From positions 124,001 through 188,000 of the forward strand of contig JBBQWR010000001.1 in NCBI GenBank assembly GCA_038210495.1: 64,000 bases of DNA, given 5' to 3'. This stretch comes from JBBQWR01 sp038210495 (lineage in GTDB: Bacteria > Planctomycetota > Planctomycetia > Pirellulales > DATAWG01). Both the position numbers and the translations under genes were made by a program. Each line of letters opens with the position of its first letter. Within the stretch, counting starts at the first letter, position 1. Below the pieces are notes generated by a model. The model was not told the origin of the DNA, ran no database searches, and saw only the letters and a program-made list of their open reading frames with translations. Of the stretch, positions 8,106 to 15,954 are shown one piece after another.

Positions 8106-9947
8106 ATGCTCAACACGGCTTTGAAGCAAACGATCATCAGTCGCATTTTGCCGCAGGTTCGCACTCCCGCGCAATACATCGGAGGCGAACTGAACATGGT
8201 ACGCAAGGATCATCGCGACGTCCGCGGTAAGCTCTGCCTCGCCTTTCCCGACGCGTATTCGATCGGGATGAGTCATCACGGCCTCCAGGTGCTCTACACG
8301 CTGATGAACAATCGCGCGGACTGGGTCTGCGAGCGATCGTTCACGCCACTCGAGGATATGGAGGCTGCGCTCCGCAACGCAGGGCTGCCGCTGTATAGCC
8401 TGGAGACGTTCACGCCGCTTGTGGAGTTCGATATTTTCGGGTTTACGTTGCAATATGAAATTTGCACGAGTAATATTCTCACAATGCTCGACCTAGGGGG
8501 CATTCCACTTCGCGGCGCCGGACGCACGATGCACCATCCGCTGATCATTGCCGGCGGACCTTGCGCCCAAAACCCCGAACCGCTCGCGCCGTTCATCGAT
8601 ATCTTCGTCAGCGGCGACGGCGAGCCGGCGCTGCCCTTGCTATGCGACGCTTGGCTGAAGCTCAAGGAAGAGTGCGGACCGCTCTTGAGCGGCGAAGCGG
8701 GCCAGCGACAGCGAGACGAAATGATGGCTCGGTTGGCCGCCCAACTTCCGTTTGCCTACGCGCCGCGCTTTTACGAACCCGAGTATTACGCGGACGGCCG
8801 GCTGGCTGCGCTCAATCGCACTCGCTCCGACGTACCCGAGACGATCGAGCCCTCGATCATCGCCGATTTCGACGGCATGCCGCTCCCCACCGCGCCGATC
8901 GTGCCGGTGGCCGAATGCGTTCACGATCGGATTGCGATCGAGATCATGCGCGGCTGTCCCTGGCAGTGCCGCTTTTGCCAGAGCACCGTCATCAAGCGGC
9001 CGCTTCGCGTTCGAGAGGTCGAAACGATCGTCAGCGCGGCGCTCGAAACGCACCGCAACACGGGCTTCAACGAAATCTCGCTGCTGTCGCTGTCGACGAG
9101 CGACTATCCGTATTTCGAGCAGCTCATTCGCCGGATGCAAGAAACGTTTCGGCCGCTGGGCGTTAACATTTCGGTCCCGAGCCTCCGCGTGAACGAGATT
9201 CTTAAGAGTGTCGCCGGGATGATCGGCACCGATCGGCACTCAGGCCTGACGCTCGCCCCGGAGGTCGCCCGAGACGACATGCGCGAGCAGATTCGCAAGA
9301 AGATCAAGAACGAAGATCTGTTCGAGGGCTGCCGCGAAGCGTTTCGCAACGGCTTTACGAAAGTGAAGTTGTACTTCCTCTGCGGACTGCCCGGCGAACG
9401 GCCCGTCGATTTGGACGGGATCGTCGACATGGCCGAGACGATCGCCGACATCGGACGGCAAGTTCGCGGCCGCTATCCGCAGGTCACGGCCAGCGTGTCG
9501 AACTTCGTGCCCAAGGCTCACACGCCGTATCAATGGAATGGGATGCAAACCCGCGAGTATTTCACCTGGGCCCATCAGCACATGCGTCGACGGTTAAAGA
9601 ACCGGAGCGTCAAGCTGAACTGCCATCAAGTGGATACGAGCCTGCTCGAAGGCCTATTGAGTCGTGGCGATCGTCGCATCGCCGACGTCATCGAATTGGC
9701 GTGGCGGCGCGGCGCCCGCATGGATAGCTGGGCCGAGAAACTCAACGCCGATCTGTGGTGGAAAGCTCTGGAAGACGTGGCCCAAGGCCGCCCGGGCATG
9801 GATTTTCACTCGCTTGTGCATCGGGCCTCAGAACTCGGCGACAAACTGCCGTGGGATCACATCAACGTCAAGAAAGGACGGACGTATCTGGAGAAGGAAC
9901 AAATGCGATCGGTCGCGCAACTTGAGGCGATGGCGAATGCGGTGTAG
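8106..9947 (+). CDS. B12-binding/radical SAM protein of the TIGR03960 type
   Basis: 613 residues. The N-terminal ~230 residues form the cobalamin-binding-like part ('LCLAFPDAYSIGMSHHGLQV', 'LIIAGGPCAQNPEPLAPF', 'FVSGDGEPALP'). The radical SAM cluster motif is 'RGCPWQCRFCQS' near residues 282-293 (C-x3-C-x2-C). It continues with 'SLSTSDYPYFEQLIR', 'LTLAPEVARDDMREQI' and 'KLYFLCGLPGE'. In many bacteria this protein lies next to ribosomal/RNA-modification genes, and its reaction is not established. Here it stands without its usual partner TIGR03936. Full length, no breaks. Confidence 0.9.
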   Translation: MLNTALKQTIISRILPQVRTPAQYIGGELNMVRKDHRDVRGKLCLAFPDAYSIGMSHHGLQVLYTLMNNRADWVCERSFTPLEDMEAALRNAGLPLYSLETFTPLVEFDIFGFTLQYEICTSNILTMLDLGGIPLRGAGRTMHHPLIIAGGPCAQNPEPLAPFIDIFVSGDGEPALPLLCDAWLKLKEECGPLLSGEAGQRQRDEMMARLAAQLPFAYAPRFYEPEYYADGRLAALNRTRSDVPETIEPSIIADFDGMPLPTAPIVPVAECVHDRIAIEIMRGCPWQCRFCQSTVIKRPLRVREVETIVSAALETHRNTGFNEISLLSLSTSDYPYFEQLIRRMQETFRPLGVNISVPSLRVNEILKSVAGMIGTDRHSGLTLAPEVARDDMREQIRKKIKNEDLFEGCREAFRNGFTKVKLYFLCGLPGERPVDLDGIVDMAETIADIGRQVRGRYPQVTASVSNFVPKAHTPYQWNGMQTREYFTWAHQHMRRRLKNRSVKLNCHQVDTSLLEGLLSRGDRRIADVIELAWRRGARMDSWAEKLNADLWWKALEDVAQGRPGMDFHSLVHRASELGDKLPWDHINVKKGRTYLEKEQMRSVAQLEAMANAV

Positions 9948-9966
9948 GTCAGGCCAATGGCCTGAC
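9948..9966. repeat. Palindrome GTCAGGCCA-N1-TGGCCTGAC just after the radical SAM stop
   Basis: A 19-base perfect hairpin directly after the stop codon, followed at 10021-10036 by a partial copy. It resembles the GTCAGGCAC-N3-GTGCCTGAC family found four more times in this window. Position suggests a terminator or mRNA 3'-end stabiliser, though no T-run follows. Confidence 0.65.
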
Positions 9967-10068
9967 GCGCCGTGGTCCGTACTGCCTATTTTTCCGGGAC
10001 CTTGTGCCGTTCCCTTCGTCATGCCGATGGCCTGACCTTCAAACTGCCAGCTCCCGACTGCTTTCCCA

Positions 10069-10902
10069 ATGTTTCGCCTACTTGCTCTCGACATCGACGG
10101 CACGCTGATCAACAGTCGCGAAGAACTCACTTCGCCGACGCGCGAGGCGATTCGCCGCGCTCGACAGGCTGGCATCCAAGTGGTCTTGGCGACCGGTCGA
10201 CGTTATTCGCGATCGCTTCCGTACATCGAGCATCTCGAAATCGACTCGCCGCTCGTCACGGCCAGCGGCGCCCTGATCAAGCATCCGCGCGGTCATCAGA
10301 CGCGGTTCCGCGCCGAGTTTCGGCCGGCGGCGCTCCTCGGCGTGCTCGACGCCATTTCGTCCGCCGGGTTCGATGCGGTCCTGTACACCGATAGTTTCCA
10401 CGACGGTTTCGATTTTTATTGCCCGCGGCTGGAGGTCGCGCAGCCACAACTGTGCGAATTCTACCGATTGAATCCGGCTTCCGCGAGAATCTGGCCGCAG
10501 CTCATGACGGCGCCGCCCGACCAAGTGTTCGCCGGCTTCGCGATGGGCACGCAGCGGCAGATGCTCGATCTGGCGGATGAGCTCGAGGCCCGCTGGCCAG
10601 ACGACTTGACGATCCACGTCCTCCGCAGCCCTCGCTACACGGGTTATATGTGCGAGATCGCTCCCGCCGGCGTCAGCAAGTGGTCCGGCGTGTGCCAAAT
10701 CGCCGCGGAGTTCGGTATCGCCGATCGTGAAATTTGCGCAGTCGGCGACGACGTGAACGACATTCCCATGATCCAAGGCGCCGGGCTGGGCGTCGCAATG
10801 GGCAACGCGCTGGAGCCGGTCAAAGTGGCGGCCGACCGTATCGCTCCAGGTCATGACAGTGATGGTTTGGTGGAGGTTGTGAACTGGCTCTTGGATTCGT
10901 GA
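10069..10902 (+). CDS. Cof-type HAD-superfamily phosphatase
   Basis: 277 residues. HAD motif I is 'LALDIDGTLIN' (catalytic Asp at ~8 and 10), motif II 'VVLATGRRYSRS', motif III the conserved Lys in 'GVSKWSGVCQIA', and motif IV 'AVGDDVNDIPMIQGAGLGVA'. The large C2 cap between residues ~85 and 190 is the IIB cap of the Cof/YbiV group, which hydrolyse small phosphorylated metabolites such as sugar phosphates or pyridoxal phosphate. The individual substrate cannot be read from sequence. Cytosolic; it appears to be its own transcription unit. Confidence 0.93.
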   Translation: MFRLLALDIDGTLINSREELTSPTREAIRRARQAGIQVVLATGRRYSRSLPYIEHLEIDSPLVTASGALIKHPRGHQTRFRAEFRPAALLGVLDAISSAGFDAVLYTDSFHDGFDFYCPRLEVAQPQLCEFYRLNPASARIWPQLMTAPPDQVFAGFAMGTQRQMLDLADELEARWPDDLTIHVLRSPRYTGYMCEIAPAGVSKWSGVCQIAAEFGIADREICAVGDDVNDIPMIQGAGLGVAMGNALEPVKVAADRIAPGHDSDGLVEVVNWLLDS

Positions 10903-11053
10903 TGGCTGTCGAACCGGGTTGCGCTGCCGATTCGCTTCTCTCGGTTGCAAACGATCCCTCCACACGAAATAATGGCTTTCTCTCGTCCGTTTTCGCCAAA
11001 CTGCCACGACGGTTGCCGCCATCAATGGCGGGCGACCGCCGCCGAGGAACGTC

Positions 11054-12700
11054 ATGTCGGCCGATTTCGATCCGTATCAAAAATGGCTAGGCATTCCGCC
11101 AGCCGAGCAGCCTCCCACGCATTATCGCCTGCTCAACTTGCCGGCGGGTGAGGACGACTCCGGCAAAATCGCCTCCGTGCTCAAGCGTCTGACTGCGTAT
11201 TGCCAAGCTCGAGCCAAGGGACAAAACGGCGCCCACGCGCTGCGGGTGCTGGAATCGGTCGCGGCGGCCGAGGCATGCCTTCTCGATCCGCAGGCCAAGG
11301 CCGCTTACGATGCGTCGCTCAATGGAAATGGTTGGGCCACGGTGAACGATTCTGCAGTGAGTGATTCCGCCGTGAGCGAAACTCCTTCGCCCAGCGAATC
11401 GGAGTCGACGCCGTCCGACAATTATCAAGTCTTCGCTCCGGTCGTCGAGGCGGCGAGCCTACCCGCGAAAGCCAAGCCGATCGAACAATCAACGCAGCCG
11501 CGGACCGAGCCTTCCGCTGAGCCCGCAGTGGAGGAGTCATTTTTCGACGGCATGGACTTTTCCGCGCCGCGCTCGACCGATGCCAAGAAACCTGCCGGCG
11601 CCAAACCTGCCTTCGGTAAGCCGGCAGCGAAGTCAACCGCGCCAAAGTTGACGGGCGCGATCGGCAAACCGAAATCCGCCGCCGCATCGAGCAATTCCGC
11701 TGGCGGTAAGTTCAAGCTCGAAACTTGGCAGATCTATGCGATGGCCGCCGGAGGGCTCGCAATTTTCATCTTGGCCGTCGTTGTCGTCGTGAATCTGAAC
11801 TCGGGACCAGAGCCCAAAAAGCAGGCTGCTGTCGTCAAGAATGAGGCGCGCCCGCAATTTGTTCCAGCCCCATTCGATGCGGCTAAAGCCGCCGAAGAGA
11901 CGGCGAAACGAAAGCGAGTGCCCCTGGGCAAGAAATTCGTCGAAGCCCCGATCACTCGCGTCGGTGATTTCTTCTTCACCGAAGTTACGATCAACGGCAA
12001 ACCGGCCGGCACATTTCTGCTCGACACGGGATCCATTTTGACCGTAATGAAGGAGACCGTGGCCGCGAAACTAGGCCTCGTCGAAACCAGGAAAGCGCTG
12101 GTTAATGGCGTCGGTGGGGCGCAGTCTATCTCTTACCGCAACATCGCGTCGCTTAAAGTAAAAGATGCGCATTGGGAAGACTTAAACGCCGCCGTAATGG
12201 ATATCGCTCCTTGGGAGAAAGAAATAGGCGCTAAATTTGACGGCGTTCTCGGTCGCGACATTTGGTATTCAACCATGTTTGCGATCGATCCCGGCAAGGG
12301 TAAGGTCATATTCTACGATCACGACGAAGCGCCAATTTCCGATAAAGCAACACTGCTTACAGTGATTGACAATCGCCCTTGCATTGAGGTCCAACTCGAT
12401 GGTGGCAAAAAGGAACTCTATATGCTCGCCACGGGCTGCAATCATGAATTGGTGAAAATGGCTCGCGATGCTGACGGGGACCAGATCACTTCCAGCGACG
12501 GGCCGGAACAAATTGGCGTTCTGTCCATTTTTGGCCACGAACACAAGGGTCTCACGCAATCGACCGCCCCGCTGAATGATGTATATGCCGCTAAAAGCAT
12601 TAACCAGGCCGGCGTCGTGGGGGCGCACATTCTCGCCCAGTACATGCTGGTGATGGATTTGAAGTACAACAAAATCATGGTCGTGCCGCAGAAGAAATGA
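11054..12700 (+). CDS. Membrane-anchored J-like domain / two-lobed aspartyl-protease-like protein
   Basis: 548 residues. Residues 1-90 form a planctomycete-type J-like domain ('DPYQKWLGIPPAEQPPTHYR', 'LLDPQAKAAYDASL') without the HPD motif of true J-proteins. A disordered Ser/Pro/Ala linker follows, then one membrane helix at ~227-249 ('AMAAGGLAIFILAVVVVVNL'). The outer part holds a retropepsin-like fold: lobe 1 with the catalytic-type motif LLDTGS (Asp 324), lobe 2 with the matching but altered LATG (Ala 459). The gene overlaps the next by 4 bases (ATGA), so the two are translationally coupled. I infer an N-in, C-out protein that may process or bind exported proteins; activity is uncertain. 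Confidence 0.8.
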   Translation: MSADFDPYQKWLGIPPAEQPPTHYRLLNLPAGEDDSGKIASVLKRLTAYCQARAKGQNGAHALRVLESVAAAEACLLDPQAKAAYDASLNGNGWATVNDSAVSDSAVSETPSPSESESTPSDNYQVFAPVVEAASLPAKAKPIEQSTQPRTEPSAEPAVEESFFDGMDFSAPRSTDAKKPAGAKPAFGKPAAKSTAPKLTGAIGKPKSAAASSNSAGGKFKLETWQIYAMAAGGLAIFILAVVVVVNLNSGPEPKKQAAVVKNEARPQFVPAPFDAAKAAEETAKRKRVPLGKKFVEAPITRVGDFFFTEVTINGKPAGTFLLDTGSILTVMKETVAAKLGLVETRKALVNGVGGAQSISYRNIASLKVKDAHWEDLNAAVMDIAPWEKEIGAKFDGVLGRDIWYSTMFAIDPGKGKVIFYDHDEAPISDKATLLTVIDNRPCIEVQLDGGKKELYMLATGCNHELVKMARDADGDQITSSDGPEQIGVLSIFGHEHKGLTQSTAPLNDVYAAKSINQAGVVGAHILAQYMLVMDLKYNKIMVVPQKK

Positions 12701-15525
12701 GCGCCTCGCCCGTCATCGAGCCGCAGGTTTTGGCGCGAACCGCTCGTCGGGAGGCGTGGTGGGCCTGGTCGAACTTTTCGGCATTCATGCTATTCGTTGT
12801 CGTTGGTTGCAATAGCTCGTTCGCCGAATCGTTGGCGATTTCTTTAAGCGAAGCCCGGCGATTGTATTTGACCGGTAATTACGCTGAGGCCGGAGAAATG
12901 TATGCCGCGCTCGCCGATCGGCATCCGATTGGCGGCGCGATCGGACAAGCACGTTGCCTTTCCGCCGTCGGCAAATACGCTGAAACGGTCGAGCTGCTCG
13001 ACGCTGCTGCGAAGAAGCATCCCGAATCCGGGGAAATTCATGCTGAGTTGGCCCGGCTTGCGCTCGAGCACGGAGACGATCGCGAGGCCGACGCCCAGGT
13101 TCATGCGGCCCTTGAGCTGATAACAGACAAGTCGGCCCGGGCGCCGTGTCGATGGATCGAAGCCCAGCTTGCCTGTCGGGCGGGGCATCTCGACACGGCC
13201 AAAGCCATCTACAAAAGCCTCGTCGATCTCTACAACGCCACTGATGACATCAAAGATCCGGACGTGCTCCATGCCGTGAGTCTGGCTGCCGCGCAGCACG
13301 CTCGATGGAATCGGCTGAGCGATCAGTTCCAGTTTTTGGTTAACGATTTCTATCCAGACATGTTAAAGCGGGAGCCAAACTTTTGGCAGGCTCACTACGA
13401 GTCGGGCCTGCTGTTTTCGGAAAAGTTCAATCAGGCCGACGCTAGCCGCGAGTTCAAAGCGGCTCTGGCGATCAATCCTCACGCTGGAGAGATTTACGCG
13501 GCCATCGCGGAGCTGTCGCTGCAAAATTATGAGCTCACCGAGGCCCGCAAGTCCATCGATCGGGCGTTAGAACTCAATCCAAAACTGTTACGCGCGCGGC
13601 AGCTTTCGGCCGATTTGGAGTTGGCTAATTTTGAGCCGGCCCGAGCGATCGAGATTCTTACGCGCGACGCGCTGCCGCTCGACCCGCACAATGAGCAGAC
13701 TCTCGGTCGATTGGCGGCGGCTTATGTGGGACTCGACGGTAACCCCGAAAAACTAGCCGGCACGCGCCTCGGCCGCCTGATCGACGAAGTCAATTCGCGC
13801 AATCCCCATGCCGGCGAGTTCTATCTCGCGCTGGGCTCGTCTCTCGAACAACTTCGCCATTATCCCGACGCGGTACGCTTCTACCGAGAGGCGATCGACT
13901 GCATGCCCGAGCTCATCGCGCCTCGCGGCCAATTGGGGCTGGTGCAAATGCGGCTCGGCGAGGAGGTCGAGGCTGACAAGCAGCTTCGCAAGTCGTTCAT
14001 CATGGACCCGTTTAACGTGCGGGTCGGCAATACGCTCAAAGTGCTTGACGTGCTCAAGAATTACTCGACGATCGAGACGGAGCATTTCGTCGTCAAATTC
14101 GACCGCGCGCACGACGAGTTGCTCGCCAAATACGCGGCCGATTTTCTCGAGGACGACGTCTATCCGCAACTCGTAAAGAAATTCGGCTTCCAACCGGCCG
14201 GTAAGTCGCTGTTCGAAATCTTCAGCCGCGCGAAGAACACCGACGGCCACGGTTGGTTCAGCGCCCGCATGGTGGGATTGCCTTATATCGGCACGGTCGG
14301 CGGCTGCGCAGGCCGAATGGTCGCTATGCAATCGCCCAATGATAGCCGACAGAAATTCAATTGGTCTCGCGTTCTGCGGCACGAGTTCGTGCATGTCGTC
14401 AATTTGCAACAAACCGATTTCAACATTCCGCATTGGTTTACCGAAGCCCTGGCCGTGCAGAACGAAGGCTATGGCCGACCGCGACAATGGAACGAATTGC
14501 TGGCTCGGCGACTGGAAAAAGAGAAGAAATCTCCCGGCGCGATTTATAACTTGAAGACGATCAATTCGGGCTTCATCCGCCCGCAGTCGAGCGACGATTG
14601 GGCTCTGGCCTATTGCCAAGCGGCGCTGTACGCCGACTATATGCTCGAGCGGTTCGGCGCCGATTCGCTGGCCAAGATGCTCGCGGCGTACGCCGGACAT
14701 GCGAATACCGCTGGCGCGATCAAGCAGGCCCTAGGCTTCGATGAAACGGATTTCGAGTCCGGGTATCGACAATTTTTGCGGCAGACGGTCAATAGAGCGG
14801 GGCTGGCGAGCGAACTTCGTCAAGACAAGCAGAGTGTAGCTGACGACGTGGCACAGCAGGCTCTCGACGCGGTGAATGCCGGCAACAAACCTAACAAAGC
14901 TCGCGAACTCACCGAAGCGGTTCTCGCTCAGCATCCTCGTAGTCAGTTCGCCTCTTACTGCTTGGCTCGGATACTACTCAAATCGGGCGATCAGTCGCGC
15001 GCAATCGAAATTATCGAAGCCAGCCTCGATCGCGATTCACCGCATGAAAAGCTGCTTTTGCTCTTAACCGATTTGAAGCGCGTATCCGACAAGCCCGAAC
15101 ACGCCATTGAGTTCTGTGAACTGGGCGCCAAAAAGTTTCCCCACAATCCGGCTTGGAATCGTGCTTTAGCCCGGGCCTATCTCGGCGCCCAAAACGACGC
15201 CAAGCTCGAACCCGTGCTGATCGAATTGGCGGAGGCCGATCCCGACGACATTCCCATGCGAAAAAAGCTGACTCAAATCGCGCTCGACGCGAAAATATTC
15301 GGCGATGCCGTCCACTGGGCGAAACAATGCCTGTATATCGACGTAGAAGATAAGCAGGCCCATCGCATGCTGGCCGACGCTCTGCTGGGCGACAAGAAAT
15401 TCGCCGCCGCGGTGGACGAATACGTCTTGGCCGTCAAACTTTCGCACGACGATTTGACCTTGCAAACCACGTTGGCCAATGCCCAAATCCAAGCTGGCGC
15501 CGCGGCAAAACCGAAGCCACACTGA
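12697..15525 (+). CDS. TPR protein with gluzincin (peptidase MA-like) domain
   Basis: 942 residues. The start has a hydrophobic export segment with a lipobox-like end ('AFMLFVVVGC', ~30-40). TPR-like helical repeats fill ~50-460 ('AEAGEMYAALADRHP', 'PHAGEIYAAIAELSLQNYEL') and again ~740-940. Between them lies a zinc-protease domain: HEFVH at 562-566 and the third ligand Glu 583 in 'WFTEALAVQNEG', the HEXXH...E layout of peptidase MA-like (PF13485-type) enzymes. It is coupled to the preceding retropepsin-like gene by a 4-base overlap. Together they suggest a periplasmic or cell-surface proteolytic pair. All metal ligands appear intact. Confidence 0.85.
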   Translation: MSASPVIEPQVLARTARREAWWAWSNFSAFMLFVVVGCNSSFAESLAISLSEARRLYLTGNYAEAGEMYAALADRHPIGGAIGQARCLSAVGKYAETVELLDAAAKKHPESGEIHAELARLALEHGDDREADAQVHAALELITDKSARAPCRWIEAQLACRAGHLDTAKAIYKSLVDLYNATDDIKDPDVLHAVSLAAAQHARWNRLSDQFQFLVNDFYPDMLKREPNFWQAHYESGLLFSEKFNQADASREFKAALAINPHAGEIYAAIAELSLQNYELTEARKSIDRALELNPKLLRARQLSADLELANFEPARAIEILTRDALPLDPHNEQTLGRLAAAYVGLDGNPEKLAGTRLGRLIDEVNSRNPHAGEFYLALGSSLEQLRHYPDAVRFYREAIDCMPELIAPRGQLGLVQMRLGEEVEADKQLRKSFIMDPFNVRVGNTLKVLDVLKNYSTIETEHFVVKFDRAHDELLAKYAADFLEDDVYPQLVKKFGFQPAGKSLFEIFSRAKNTDGHGWFSARMVGLPYIGTVGGCAGRMVAMQSPNDSRQKFNWSRVLRHEFVHVVNLQQTDFNIPHWFTEALAVQNEGYGRPRQWNELLARRLEKEKKSPGAIYNLKTINSGFIRPQSSDDWALAYCQAALYADYMLERFGADSLAKMLAAYAGHANTAGAIKQALGFDETDFESGYRQFLRQTVNRAGLASELRQDKQSVADDVAQQALDAVNAGNKPNKARELTEAVLAQHPRSQFASYCLARILLKSGDQSRAIEIIEASLDRDSPHEKLLLLLTDLKRVSDKPEHAIEFCELGAKKFPHNPAWNRALARAYLGAQNDAKLEPVLIELAEADPDDIPMRKKLTQIALDAKIFGDAVHWAKQCLYIDVEDKQAHRMLADALLGDKKFAAAVDEYVLAVKLSHDDLTLQTTLANAQIQAGAAAKPKPH

Positions 15526-15588
15526 AAGCCATACTGCTCCGCGATCCAACCACGCCGCAGCTGCGGAACTACGGGAGAAACTCAAACC

Positions 15589-15954
15589 TTGACCGCTTCT
15601 TCGCAACCGGAATCCACCGCGCCACGAATCGCCAGCGGCAGCCCGACGCCGGCCGTCACGCTAGCCAGCTTTCAGCAATTGATTCGCGACATGTACTTGA
15701 AAAAGGATATGGCTCGCGGCATCGACGGCACGTTTATGTGGCTGATGGAGGAGGTCGGCGAGCTCGCGGCCGCCTTGCGAAGCGGAACGCACGAGGAGCG
15801 GCTCGGCGAATTCGCCGACGTGCTGGCCTGGCTGGCGACAATCGCCAACGTGGCCGGCGTCGATCTCAGCGAAGCCGTGGCCAGAAAATATGGCGCGGGC
15901 TGCCCGGGGTGCGGCCAATTGGTCTGCGTCTGCGCGGATGCGGAGAAGCCATGA
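15589..15954 (+). CDS. MazG-like nucleotide pyrophosphohydrolase with C-terminal Cys cluster
   Basis: 121 residues if it begins at TTG 15589 (GGAG lies 11 bases upstream); an internal ATG at 15691 would cut into the domain. The MazG fold is clear: 'GTFMWLMEEVGELAAALRSG' with the EExxE metal motif, then 'GEFADVLAWLATIANVAGVD' with the downstream E and D. Such enzymes hydrolyse NTPs to NMP and pyrophosphate. The chain ends with 'CPGCGQLVCVC', a four/five-Cys cluster that looks like a zinc or iron site added after the catalytic domain. The stop overlaps the next ATG (ATGA), so it is coupled to the large membrane protein. Confidence 0.88.
   Translation: MTASSQPESTAPRIASGSPTPAVTLASFQQLIRDMYLKKDMARGIDGTFMWLMEEVGELAAALRSGTHEERLGEFADVLAWLATIANVAGVDLSEAVARKYGAGCPGCGQLVCVCADAEKP

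Noticed and set aside
10078..11055. 325-codon open frame antisense to the HAD phosphatase
   Set aside because: Mirror of a conserved gene; long antisense frames are frequent at this G+C.
13753..14700. 315-codon open frame antisense to the TPR/gluzincin gene
   Set aside because: Overlaps the conserved protease domain on the other strand and has no motif of its own.
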